64,000 nucleotides of DNA from Aquilaria yunnanensis. Taxonomy: Eukaryota > Streptophyta > Magnoliopsida > Malvales > Thymelaeaceae. Where the stretch lies: the NCBI GenBank assembly GCA_039654915.1, contig CM077596.1:57286501-57350500 (forward strand). Direction: 5' to 3'. Within the stretch, counting starts at the first letter, position 1. Every line of letters begins with the position of its first letter. Of this stretch, positions 10,766 through 21,233 are shown piece by piece. A program made the position numbers and the translations under genes. Under the pieces are notes generated by a model, which ran no database searches, had not been told where the DNA came from, and saw only the letters and a program-made list of their open reading frames with translations.

Positions 10766-11125
10766 TTGTTAAACAGTGGCAGTGAACCTAAAGAAGATAA
10801 AGAATATATAACTTTTGAAAGTTATGAAGAAATAAATGAAATAGGTCTATCAGATAGTTCAGAATCAGAATCAGAAAGTTGTGGATCAAATTGTGGTTGT
10901 GAATATTGTCAGTTACAAAATACATTTGACAACATTCAATTAAATGTGATACAAGTTAATGTCATTATTGAAGAAGATGAAAGAATCCTAGAAATTGTTA
11001 GGCAAATTGATGACATAGAATTAAGAAAAGAAATTTCAAACATCTTGATAAGGTTAATAAACAAGAAAATCATCCAAGTCAAGGAAGAAAAAATTCTAAG
11101 AAAATGGTTGACATACAAGAATTAA
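10766..11125 (+). pseudogene. Pararetrovirus acidic post-finger segment
   Basis: A 119-residue frame is rich in Glu, Asp and Ser (for example SDSSESESESCGSNCGCEYC) and becomes helical and charged toward its end. Caulimovirid capsid precursors often have acidic tails next to the zinc finger. The two extra CxxxC pairs are unusual. It is interrupted upstream and downstream by stops. Confidence 0.6.
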
Positions 11126-11332
11126 CTAAGCCTCCTGTCTATAGTTTAAACGAAAATTTAAAAGGAATAGATGAGGTATAGAAGAGTCAAAAGGAACCTT
11201 AAATAGTAGAATTAAAGGAAGAAATTTTAGAAATCAAAGTAGAAATAAAAATCTCTTAAGAATAGGACTGAGATTTTAGAACTCCAAAATTTTGAAGGGT
11301 ATTCCCAAAATTTTCCAAAAGATGAACTAGTC

Positions 11333-11983
11333 ATGAAGGATTTGGAAGAATTCAGATTCAAGGCAAAACAAAAAGAGAAAAGAAAAAATATTCTAGAAAT
11401 AAGCCCAAAAAATGAAATCATAAAAGAAGAATATTCTCAAGAAAAACCTTTACAAATTAATGAAGTCTATTCTATGCCAAATCAAAGGTTTACCAGTAGA
11501 ATAACTTTATTAATAAAAAACCAATTCAAATTGACAGCAATTGTCTTAGTTGATTCAGGAGTAGATAGAAATTGTATCAAGGAAGGAATTATTCTTTATC
11601 AATATCTTAATAAATCTTTTGGGTCAATTACTGCAGCCAACAAGGAAACCATACCAATAAGGTTTAAACTAACAAATATGGATGTGCGTAATGAAGACAT
11701 CTGTATTAAACAACATTTTTCAATTCTAAACATGAACCAAGAAATGATTTTAGGAACTCCATTCTTGGCCGCAATCATGCCTTTTAAGGTAGGCATAAAT
11801 GGAATTTCTACTAAGAAATTTGGAAAGAAAATAACTTTTGAGTTTGCGGAACCACCTAGAAGATCATTACTAGAAGAACTCAGTATAGACCTAGGAAGAA
11901 AACAAAATGTTCTTATGTGTTTACAAGAGGAAGTAAAATACAAAAATGTTGAAGAAAAATTAGAAAATAAAGAACTAAAATAG
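11333..11983 (+). pseudogene. Pararetrovirus aspartic protease
   Basis: The frame holds a pepsin-like retroviral protease with the active-site triad in IVLVDSGVDRNCI (Asp-Ser-Gly at 11552-11560). A downstream 'QEMILGTPFLAAI' segment matches the conserved ILGTPFL hydrophobic-G motif of caulimovirid proteases. In the virus it would release capsid and polymerase from the polyprotein. This is one of the better preserved domains: 216 residues without a stop. Confidence 0.86.
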
Positions 11984-13450
11984 AGAATAAAACATTTTAA
12001 GGAAGTTTTAGCCAGAAAGGTATGTGCTGATGTCCCTAATGCTTTTTGGGAAAGAAAGAAACATGTTGTAAGTCTTCTGTATGAACTAGACTTCAATGAG
12101 AAAAATATTCCTACAAGTTTGAGAGCAATCCAAATGAATGAGGAATTAATGACTCATTGTAGAAGAGAAATCCAATAATTAATGAATAAGAAATTAATTA
12201 GGACTAGTTCTTCACCATGAAGCTGTTCTGCTTTTTATGTTATCAAGAATTTAGAAATTGAAAGAGGAGTGCCGAGGTTGGTAATAAATTACAAACCTCT
12301 GAATAAAGTTCTTAGATGGATTAGGTATCCAATACCTAACAAGAAAGATTTATTGTCAAGACTTCGTAATGCCGTGGTATTTTCAAAATTGGATATGAAG
12401 TTAGGGTATTGGCAAATCTAAATTGTTGAGAAAGATAAGTATAAAATAGGATTCAATGTCCCGTTTAGTCTTTATGAGTGGAATGTCATGCCGTTTGGAT
12501 TTAAGAATGCCCTATTAGAATTTTAGAAAATTATGAATGAAATTTTTAATTCTTATAGCTCTTTTATTATTGTTTACATTGATGATGTGCTTGTGTTTTC
12601 TTAATCAATTTATCAACATTGGAAGAACCTAAATCATTTTGTAAAGATAATAGAAAAAGCAGGATTAGTTGTATCAACAAAGAAGATGGAATTGTTCCAA
12701 ACTAGAATTAGATTTTAGGTTATATATTTCATAAAGGAACAATTAGGCCTATTGATAGATCAATAAGTTTTGCTGATAATTTTTCTGATGAAATAAAAAT
12801 GAAGAAACAATTATAGAGATTTTTATGAAGTTTAAATTATGATTCAAATTTCTAAAAGGATTTTGCCAAATATTGTAAACCCTTATTTGATAGATTAAAA
12901 AAAATCCTCCTGATTGGACCATAGAATAAACTAGGGCTATCCAAATTGTCAAAAGAAGAATTAAAAAAAATTCCTTTTGCCAATATTCCTAACCTAGAAG
13001 CCTTTAAAATTGTTGAGACAGATGCTAGTGGTACTAGCTATGGTGGAATATTAAAACAGAAAATTGGTGATAATGAGCAGTTGGTAAGATTTACCGTAGG
13101 TGTTTATAATCAAGCACAAAAGAATTATGCTACCATTAAAAAATAAATTCTTGCAATTGTTTTGTGTGTTACAAAATTTGAGGAAGATCTCATCAACAAG
13201 AAATTCTTAATTAGAGTTGATTGTAAAGTAGCTAAAGATGTTTTGCTTAAAGATGTTAAAAATTTAGCTTCTAAACAAATTTTTGCTCGATGGCAAACCA
13301 TTTTATCTACTTTTGATTTTGACATTTAATATATTGCAGGAGAGACAAACTCTCTTCCTGACTTTTTGACCAAAGAATTTTTGCAGGGAAAAGAATATGA
13401 CAAAGAATTTAAACCAGAAAGACAAAAGTGTTTTCTGTTAAGAATCCAAT
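11984..13450 (+). pseudogene. Pararetrovirus reverse transcriptase and RNase H
   Basis: The reverse transcriptase is recognised from RLVINYKPLNKV (near 12280), FSKLDMKLGYWQI (near 12380), NVMPFGFKNA (near 12485) and the catalytic YIDD at 12575-12586. RNase H follows with IVETDASGTSYGGILKQ (near 13010) and the caulimovirid-type tail GETNSLPDFLTKEF (near 13340). In-frame stops fall inside or next to several motifs, for example directly after WQI and after VLVFS. The enzyme would copy pregenomic RNA in the virus; this copy cannot. Confidence 0.9.
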
Positions 13451-13455
13451 GACGA

Positions 13456-14690
13456 TTTAATGGAAATAGAAAATTGTCTAGAAATGGACGTAGAATTGAC
13501 CAGGGCCCTCTTAGCCCAAAATCACTTCCAGTTAGAAAAACTTGATGAAGGAAGAAATCCCTCTTAAGAACTAATTCATAAAAAGATAAAATTTGAAGGA
13601 GAACCATCCAAGAAAAGAGAATGAAGTCCAGGAAAAATTCCCAAGAAATGAAGCAAAAGAATATTTCTCAAAGGCCATCAAAGCCTCGAGAAATCTCTCT
13701 ATACAATATAAGTATACCAACTGTATTTCAAGAAATAGAAATGAAATGCTTATTTTCCCTAGAAGATAAAGATTTCAAACATCTTTTAGTCATTGAACTA
13801 GCAGAAAAATATTAGCCTGACCACCAGAATCCGTAGTGACAATTACAGCCACTCAAGAAACCTCCGTTATTTGAATTAATTCTTCAAGAATTTGGTTCTG
13901 TTGAGATTAAGTATAAACCCAGAAGAACTAAAGTCACCATAAAGAATGGTGATAGAGAAACCTCAAAAAAATTTATAACAGAATTAGGAATTTTCTTATT
14001 TAAAATATTAAAAGTCTGGACATTTGAAGAATGAGGAGTTCCATTTAAAAGGAGAAGAATCCTGACCTGAGGAAAATATTAAAATACTTGATATTCATAT
14101 TGGGATTATATTAAAGCTTGAGATGAAGTCTTTCATGTCCAAAACAAAGATCATCAGTACTCCTGGATGATCTTATTCAAAATCAAGCAAAGAAGGTTCC
14201 CAAATTGGTTTTATAACTAGTACTTTGGAAAAGGTTTATACAAAGACTTTTTCTCAAAACAAGTTATGAAATCCTTTGAAGGATTTTACATGTAACAAGA
14301 ATAATTCTTCAAGAAAGACTAGAAAGTGCCATTCCCAGACTTTTGTATTTTGTGGTTATGAACCATATTCCCTGGATTCTTCAATGGCATTATGAGAATC
14401 AAGAAGTGGATTATGATACCCATTTCACTCCTTGCCTAGTATATGTTTGGAAAGTAAAATGGTGGGATAAATGCATCCTTAACTAATATTTACCCGAGAA
14501 TATTAGATTTGATATAATTGATATAAATAATAAAGAAAAAAATCCAGATGAAAATTTTCTGGATTTCATGCTGAATCAATTTTATCAAGGACTGCAGTTC
14601 AGGGATAGCCATATTATTATCTTTGTAATGAAGGAAAGAATCCTAAAATCAGCCTAGAAATAGTTGGTCCAGAAAAATCAAGAAAGAATC
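13456..14690 (+). pseudogene. Relic of pararetrovirus downstream ORF
   Basis: After RNase H the sequence keeps coding character in broken frames, with pieces such as ELILQEFGSVEIKYKP (near 13880) and FPNWFYN (near 14195). Positionally it matches the second ORF of florendovirus-type genomes, but I cannot assign a function. Stops occur every 20-60 codons. Confidence 0.5.
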
Positions 14691-14899
14691 GGATCCACAT
14701 CTGACAAGAGTGACTCAGCAAGGCCCTAGTAGAGCGTCAGTAAAAAAAGACAGATTAGAAGCAGCCAAACAGTTGTCTAGAATTATTATCTCCCACTATC
14801 AGAAATAATGGAGCACTAGTTAGAGTGGTCCTAGATTCCTTTATTCTCTGATTGGTGAAGAAAAGCTAAGCCTTATCTCCAGGGCTCCAGAACTCTGCC

Positions 14900-14907
14900 T
14901 ATATAAT
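14900..14907 (+). promoter_or_regulatory. Pararetrovirus pregenomic promoter TATA box
   Basis: TATATAAT lies in gcctatataatggtg. It sits about 490 bp upstream of the primer site and about 245 bp upstream of a poly(A) signal. This is the arrangement expected of the caulimovirid pregenomic RNA promoter. Activity in this copy is unknown. Confidence 0.6.
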
Positions 14908-15144
14908 GGTGTCTTTTGTTCAAAATGAGGCATTCGAAGATAATCTATCTTTCTCTCTTAGTCCATGTGCCAGATACCTTTTTCCACCAAAACTAGTATT
15001 TTACTGTTTAGCTCTTAAGTTGAGTGCTTGTACCTGTATCAAAGTGGTGTTAATCTTGTTGAAGCTTGGATTTCTACTTCAGCAGTCCAAGTCTATAATC
15101 ATTCCATGTGGTAAACCAGTTTCTGTAAGTTTATGTTCTTTGTT

Positions 15145-15150
15145 AATAAA
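15145..15150 (+). terminator. Pararetrovirus poly(A) signal
   Basis: AATAAA in ttgttaataaattaag is placed between the TATA box and the primer site, matching the terminal-redundancy layout of caulimovirid pregenomic RNA. Confidence 0.5.
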
Positions 15151-15393
15151 TTAAGAATTTGAAGTTTCAATATTTATGAGCTATGTTCTTATTTCATATT
15201 TCAAATTAGGACACAACCACTTTAAAATCCTCAAAAAATTGTTTTATTTTAAAGGAGTATATCAAGTTGGAAACCTAGCATCAATCCTGAGATCACCAAA
15301 TGTAGAGGTGATGATCATAGCTAGGTGTAACAACGCTACAACACAACTTTAAAATTACAAAACTAAAATTCATTCTTAACCTAGGTTTATTTT

Positions 15394-15405
15394 TGGTATC
15401 AGAGC
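15394..15405 (+). other. Pararetrovirus tRNA-Met primer-binding site
   Basis: TGGTATCAGAGC is the canonical minus-strand primer site that defines position 1 of caulimovirid genomes. It lies at the right end of the viral unit, while the left end starts near the first viral ORF, so the integrated genome was opened close to this site. Confidence 0.9.
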
Positions 15406-15654
15406 CATAGTTTTAAGAAAAATTTTATGTTTTTAAAAGAAAGTCATTCTTTGTAACTTTTAAGAAAGTTTAAGGAAAAAAGGAAAACAGTCCGTAACTA
15501 TACCTGCCCTATATTTTAGAACGATCCATAAATACGCACTTCAACCTAAACATTATTGACTTATTTTGCCACTGTTGTCCCATTGTTCCATTCCTTTTAT
15601 GTCTGAAACTAACCGATATATTTTTCTTTTTTTTCTTTTTTCTTTTTGTCTTTT

Positions 15655-17325
15655 TTTTAGGGTTCCTTGGATTGCTCAAGTCCATGACTCTTGGGTGTTG
15701 TGGAGATCTGAAGGCTTAGGTATAGATCGTCTTTGAACTTTGATTTTGAAATTTTCAATCTTTCCGGATCCCAATAGTGTAAATGAACTTTTTAGGTTTT
15801 AAGGCATATCTTTTCAGCCTTGTCTTTGTGCCTCTTTTTAGATCACAGACTGCTTAAGTCCTTTTGTTGAGGAGTGATCATCGTTGCTTTGGCTACTACA
15901 TTAAGTTTCTACTCTGAGTAAAATATTTTATTGCAAGATGGCTACCCCAAAGGTGTACTCAGAAGTTGTACTAGCTTCCAAACTTGTGAAGATTAACTGG
16001 ATTGCCAATTCTGAAGATGGCAAGTATTTGATACTTTTGAAGGCCATTGTGAAGACATGTTCTGGAGAATATGCTAATCCACTTAAGCTTGTTCTTTGCT
16101 ATCCTTCCATTGGTTCCTATGCCATGAAGCACCTAGAACAAGTTGAGGAATCAGGCATACCGTGGCTTAGTAAGTATCCCTTGGACAAGGATATGGTTCT
16201 TGGAGATGTTGTCTTGCCCGATTGTCGACCACCCTTGTGTTTTCCCTTGTCCCATGTGAATGTTCATGACATTCTAATGCCGCATGTTGTAGAGCTCATT
16301 TCCTGTCATCAACTGAAGTAGGGTTATTCCACTGATTCAAGAGGTGGGATTCAATATTTATATGGTTTTAGGGAACGGACTATCGACACTTGTGGTTTGT
16401 TGCAGGTAAATAGGCTCAATGACTTAGCTTTTGTCATTGGAGCAGCACGGTTTAACTACCATTGGCCGAATAGGATATATCGTGCTTTGGTTGAGGCTTG
16501 GCCTCCTAGCAGGAATACTTTGATCACTTCAGAAGGTGAAATTGGCATGTCACTCTGGGAGTTGTGTGAGATCAGTGGCCTTTCCATCCAGGGAGAGTAT
16601 TATGAAGAGGTTATGCCACGTTATATGGTGTTCGTGGATCATACTGTAGATGGCTTACCGAAGACATGTATGTACCTCTTTAGGGCATTATCAGAGATTA
16701 CTTCTTGCAAGAACAAAGATAGACTTTCTCATGCTGATTGGATTGATTTCTGGTTTAAAGTGAACGATTATATGTCTAATTCTCATGCTTCTAAGCAATA
16801 TCAGGTGGCAACTCAGGTGAAGTATGATAGTAACGGCCAATTCATTAAAAGTCCGCAAATCAAAAGGCTATTTATGATGGCTTCCTAGATTCTAATTTTT
16901 CATTTGATTTGCTGGCTTTCCCTAAACTTGGGTGTCCTACTTCTCCAAAATTTCATGATGAGCTCAAAATTGCTGCTTACTTGGCTTTATGGTTTTGCCG
17001 TTATGTTTTCCCTTTCAATGATTTCAAAGCTTCATCAAAGATGGCATAAGAAGTCACTTTTAGCTTGATACCTCTTGTCTTGGCTTGCATTTATAAAGGC
17101 CTTTCTGAGACTAAACAACTTGAAGGAAAGTCTTGTGATCTCGGAAGGGTAAAAATAGCATTTCCTGGTCATTTCATTTATGTCTGGGCTGGCTTACATT
17201 TTCCATGAGTAGTTTATGACACTATGAGCAAAGATTTCCCTTGTCCTCTAATCCAGTAGATTTGTGGAACCTTAAATGTTTATCAACACCAGGAAGATTC
17301 TATTGCCGACTATAGGTCTTTGCTA
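15655..17325 (+). pseudogene. Plant mobile domain (aminotransferase-like) pseudogene
   Basis: A first coding piece near 15660-15715 includes VPWIAQVHDSWVLWR. Then 15938-16321 and 16397-16888 give long frames, the latter with WPPSRNTLITSEGEIGMSLW and LCEISGLSI. These are the hallmark blocks of the plant mobile domain (PMD, 'aminotransferase-like'). More family sequence follows in broken frames to about 17320 (AAYLALWFCRYVFPF near 16975; SLIPLVLACIYKGLSE near 17065). PMD proteins occur as host genes and inside transposons, and some act in transposon silencing. Stops at 16319 and 16886 and later shifts make it a pseudogene. The next copia LTR truncates its 3' end. Confidence 0.78.
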
Positions 17326-17329
17326 TGTG

Positions 17330-18631
17330 TGTTGACTTCCCACCCCCCATGTGGGGGTTTTCAATTTTTTATTATTTTTCTTCTTTTCTCTCTTTCCATT
17401 TTTTCCTTGTTTTGGTAAAAAACTTCAGCTGGCAGTTGGAGCAATTTCAACAATTGACAGTAAAAGATTGAAATCAAATGTGGATACAGGCTAGAGGTGG
17501 TGGAAAAATTGCCACAAATTACAACAAAATTAATGGAGTGAAGCAGTACATCGGCTATAAATAGCCATTCCATTTGCTCAATTTCTGCATCCAGTAAGAA
17601 GTTTGCTCAATTGTGAGAGCAAAAGAAAATTGTGTGAGAGAGAGATTTATTTTTGGGGAGTGACAAAATAGTGAGATAATTTTTTGGGGTGTTTGGGAAA
17701 CACTTGAGTGCCACTATTTTGGGTTTATCTCATACCTCTAGAATTTTTATCTAGAGAAGATTCTCTCTTTGTATGCCTACTATTTTCATAGTGGAAGAAA
17801 ATCTTAGAATTTGTATCGTGGATATAGCCCTAAAATTAAGGGTGAACCACGTAAATTTTCTGGTGCCATTTTACTAATCATCTTGCTCTTGAAGTGATCA
17901 CCTGCTGCACGGTCCCCAACAACTAGTATCAGAGTAAGGCCTGGTGTTTATTTCTACTTATCGTATGCTCTGTGGTTGCCGCTAAAAAGTGGATCCTTCA
18001 CATTAGAAAATAAGATAGATTATTATTCACCATTTTTGCTTAATACTGGGTATTTATTAGCATCATGGAGGCTAAGACCAGCAAGATGATTAGTCTGAAC
18101 GGCTCGAATTACCACACATGGAAAAGCAAGATGAAGGATCTCTTATATGTGACGAAGATGCACTTGCTCGTGTTTGGTACAACCAAATCGGAAGACAGAT
18201 CGAAAGAAGATTGGACATTCAAGCATGAGCAAGTATGTGGTTTCATCCAACAATTTGTCAAGGATAATGTCTACAACCATATATCTGCAGAAACTCATGC
18301 ACGGACACTGTAGAACAAGCTTAAGGAGTTGTACGCTTCAAAAACTGGCAACAACAAATTATTTTATCTGACAAGATTGCTTCAGATAAAATACCGGGAA
18401 GGTTCATCCATGGTCGATCACCTAAATGATTTGCAAGAAATCGTGGAACAATTATCCATTAAGGGCATAAAGTTTGACAACGAGGTACTCGTTCTTATAA
18501 CGTTGGCCTCATTACCAAAGTCTTGGGAAACTTTGAGAATTTCATTTACAAATTCTGCACCTAACGGTGTAGTAAATGTGGAATTCGTAAAAAGTGGAAT
18601 ACTGAATGAAGAGATGAGACGAAGATCATAA
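17330..18631 (+). mobile_element. Truncated Ty1/copia element (5' LTR, PBS, gag)
   Basis: A 592-bp LTR (17330-17921, TGTTGACTTCCC to CCCCAACA) with a TATAAATA box at 17556-17563 is followed by a PBS-like TAGTATCAGAG (17924-17934), a leader, and gag. The element stops abruptly at about 18632, where an oppositely oriented copia fragment starts. No 3' LTR or pol is present. Confidence 0.82.
18065..18631 (+). pseudogene. Copia Gag fragment
   Basis: It starts at [19 protein letters not shown], a typical copia Gag N-terminus (F/L-x-G-x-N-Y-x-x-W). It continues through [17 protein letters not shown] and ASKTGNNKLFYL to the second Gag domain ending EFVKSGILNEEMRRRS. An in-frame TAG at 18311-18313 replaces the expected Trp of the conserved L-W-x-x-L motif, a single G-to-A change; both halves are in one frame. 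The zinc knuckle and all of pol are missing. Confidence 0.88.
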
Positions 18632-19312
18632 GGATCGATTCGACCAAAATCTTGATTAAGGGTTAGTCTCATTTCAAGTGAGTTTGATGCAAAACTATTC
18701 TCAAGAGTTAACCAGACTTCTGCAGCAGTCTCTAGCCCAACGATAAGACCAAGAACATCTTCCGACAGAGTGGTTGTAAGCCATCCTTTGATTAAGAGTC
18801 TGCCTTCTTTCATTCTGTGTAGGCAGGGTTGAACGTAGTTCTCACCACTGTTTTTCCGTCTTTTGACGTAGACTCTTATTTGTATTCCTCAGGAGATTTA
18901 ATTTCTCTTTTCAACAAACCATTCATTTGATGAGCACTGGCAAAACCCATGAATTGGATTTTCCACAGCAAATAGTTCGTGCCTGTCAACTCCAAAGACA
19001 CAAAATTTCGAATTATAGCACCTTAGAAGGATCAGGGCAAGAGAATGATGTCTTTGCAAGAAGTGCACACATGGTTAAATGGAGAGGAAAAAAAACTCAG
19101 TTCTGTTTCTTTTCTCTGCAGTTGAATGGCTCTGATACCATGAAGATTTTAGAGACTTTTTGGAGAAAGGTAAGAGGTTCACACCTTAAGAGGCCCTGCT
19201 ATCACATATATATATATTACATCTTTGCTATACGTACAAGGCAACTGAAGAAATCAAATCTCTCCTATTTACAAGACATCAGGAAAATTAACCCACATCA
19301 GGAAATTTAGCA
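18632..19312 (-). mobile_element. Copia fragment in opposite orientation
   Basis: On the minus strand the frame ending near 18640 encodes LTTTLSEDVLGLIVGLETAA and VWLTLENSFAS, a UBN2-type copia Gag motif. The PBS (TGGTATCAGAGCC, 19128-19140) lies upstream of it. The TG directly right of the PBS (19141) marks the inner end of a 5' LTR, possibly reaching 19312. I do not see a target duplication or the rest of the element. Gag is in the middle of its N-terminal domain when it meets the + element. Confidence 0.65.
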
Positions 19313-19600
19313 TTCAAATAGATATGACTATGATTCCTTGATTTTTGTAGTTGACCCATTGATTCTTTCCTTTCTTGCTTCAATATAATATAATGCTTCA
19401 TGCTCCCAATACGGTTAATTTTAGAAACTTGGATGAATTATTTCCCCCAATCATTCCATTTATGTCCTCAAATCACCATAGTTTAGGAGGCTTTATCTAG
19501 GTCAGTTCTTTCAATTAAATGGGGTTTACATTGTTTGTTGCTATTTCTATGTAAAAGATAAAAAAAATAAAAGAAAAATAACTGTTATTTCCTTTTGCAG

Positions 19601-19731
19601 GTCCTTGTGCATCAAGTACTTAAAAGGTTGTTCCCTGCCTTTGATTCTGAAAATGCCAAACTCATGTCCTTGGAAAAACATTGCTTCCAGGATTTGAACT
19701 TACAATTGGAAAAGAACTTTGATTGTACGCG
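19601..19731 (+). pseudogene. TARBP1-like exon (pre-SPOUT region)
   Basis: It is preceded by ccttttgcag and followed by gtaaga. It reads VLVHQVLKRLFPAFD...MSLEKHCFQDLNLQLEK and ends in phase 2. The next recognised exon (22675) starts in phase 0, so at least one exon between them is missing or unrecognised. Confidence 0.72.
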
Positions 19732-20447
19732 GTAAGATTTACCTGCTTGTCTTTTTCTTGAAGGGTACATATCAGACAACTGCTTGTTCGTTGTGCTTAA
19801 GCTGCAAATCTGTTGGGCTTTTGTCTACTTATCTGCTCAACATCTATCGGATGCGTGGCGCATGTTGAATTATTGCTGTCCGCAAAGCTTAAGAGTTTTG
19901 GAGGGGAGAGGGAAGGGCATTTGTTATGGGAAGGGTGCAATGACAATATTCTTTTGGGTTAATCCAGGAGACCAGCTCAAGAATTATTCAAGGCTGTCTT
20001 ATGGAGCTGGTTTAAAATTATACTGATAATCTGAAATTTGTGGTCTGGAGACTGGAGGTATCTAAATCCTACTTATGTCGAATATAAGTAAATTATACTG
20101 TAATCTATGCTAGTAAATAAAATATAAGTAACTACAACTGAAACGCAGAGTACACAGTTCATCTATTTATTACAAATGTGGGTTTGCTATAGGAACTAGA
20201 GAATTTAAAAAATGTAGGTTTTCTGTAATTTTAATGGAAACTTTTAGGCTTTCAAGTCCTAGTTTCAATGCCTTAGAATTTTAAATCTCTTTGGTGAAAG
20301 TTATCCAAACACTGGATTCGGCTTTGTTGGAATTTTAAAATAATTTAAAACCGTTTCCTCCTAGAATCCCTCAATCCAAATGCAGAATTAGTGATTTGGA
20401 CAACACCAGGTAGCTGGACTTATGTCTAAAGAGGATTTGGTTATACT

Positions 20448-21233
20448 CTCTGTTTTTCTTTTTTGAAAGAGAAATTTAAGGGAGTTAAAGAGAAACCTTT
20501 ACTAGAATTAGTTATGTGATGAAAAAATGGTTAAATTATGTGACAGTAAGAATTTGTCTATGCAAAGAGTATAAAAAAATTCATCAAATGTGAAGTAGGG
20601 GGCCAGACATGGAAACCATTCAATTAGGTCTTATTTTAGAGACAATAACATACAGGAGCCTATTCAGATCACTGATCACAGAACAGCTTCATCCCAAAGT
20701 GGGGCTCCTCCATCCCCATAATAAAAAATGAAAAAAAGGAACAAAAAAAGAAAAAAAATGCTTAATTGCCTTCTCAGGATGTCTCAATAACAGTGTCTTC
20801 TTTGTCATATGTTGCCTCGCTTTTCCTTTGATTCACAAAAGTGATGTAAAATCTGTAAATTACACATTCCAACTCCCAAGCGTCTCAAAACAACTTCAGG
20901 GCCACTTCTTTATGGAGCAGTAACTAATCAAGCGAAGTAAACATGTCTTAAATTACAATGAACTCACCTGAAATCAAGTGCCTATGTATCTCCAGATAGA
21001 GCATAGACGACAGATGTATGAAAATGCACCATCTGAATCGAAGAATTAGCACACAGACATATGCAAAGGCAGCCCACATTATCTAAAATCAGCCTGGCTG
21101 CCTACTGACGGCCAGTTTCCGGCTCTCAATGGCTGCTTCCGAGACACCAGATCAAACACAAGGGGTACATCATATAAAACATGAAGCCGGACATGAATTT
21201 CCACCAACCGAAGAATCTGTAACCAATCACATA
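20448..21233. repeat. Segmental duplication of the TARBP1/ankyrin 3' boundary
   Basis: About 790 bp match 42391-43182 closely in the same orientation, from tctgtttttctttt through aagaatctgtaaccaatcac. The piece holds the last part of an ankyrin-PGG gene (minus strand) and its 3' flank. It lies inside the TARBP1-like gene's own intron, so it was copied back from the gene's downstream neighbour. Homology stops at 'ataaccaatcacgc' versus 'atatggcatcatg'. Confidence 0.85.

Larger units (their letters stand above)
5742..15490 (+). mobile_element. Endogenous pararetrovirus (Caulimoviridae), decayed
   Basis: Apart from the solo LTR at 6077-8139, this span reads as one caulimovirid genome in + order: movement protein, coat-protein region with a CCHC finger, aspartic protease, reverse transcriptase, RNase H, a second ORF region, a TATA promoter, a poly(A) signal, and the tRNA-Met primer site at 15394. 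Viral sequence totals about 7.7 kb, near the size of Petuvirus/Florendovirus genomes, and the gene order fits those groups. There is no integrase. Stops and frameshifts occur in every domain, so this is an old, inactive copy. Outer junctions are approximate; the right one is judged from loss of recognisable leader sequence. Confidence 0.88.

Noticed and set aside
12120..13450. Ty3/gypsy polymerase instead of pararetrovirus
   Set aside because: A movement protein, the CCHC coat finger before the protease, no integrase after RNase H, and a single primer site at the end fit Caulimoviridae, not gypsy.
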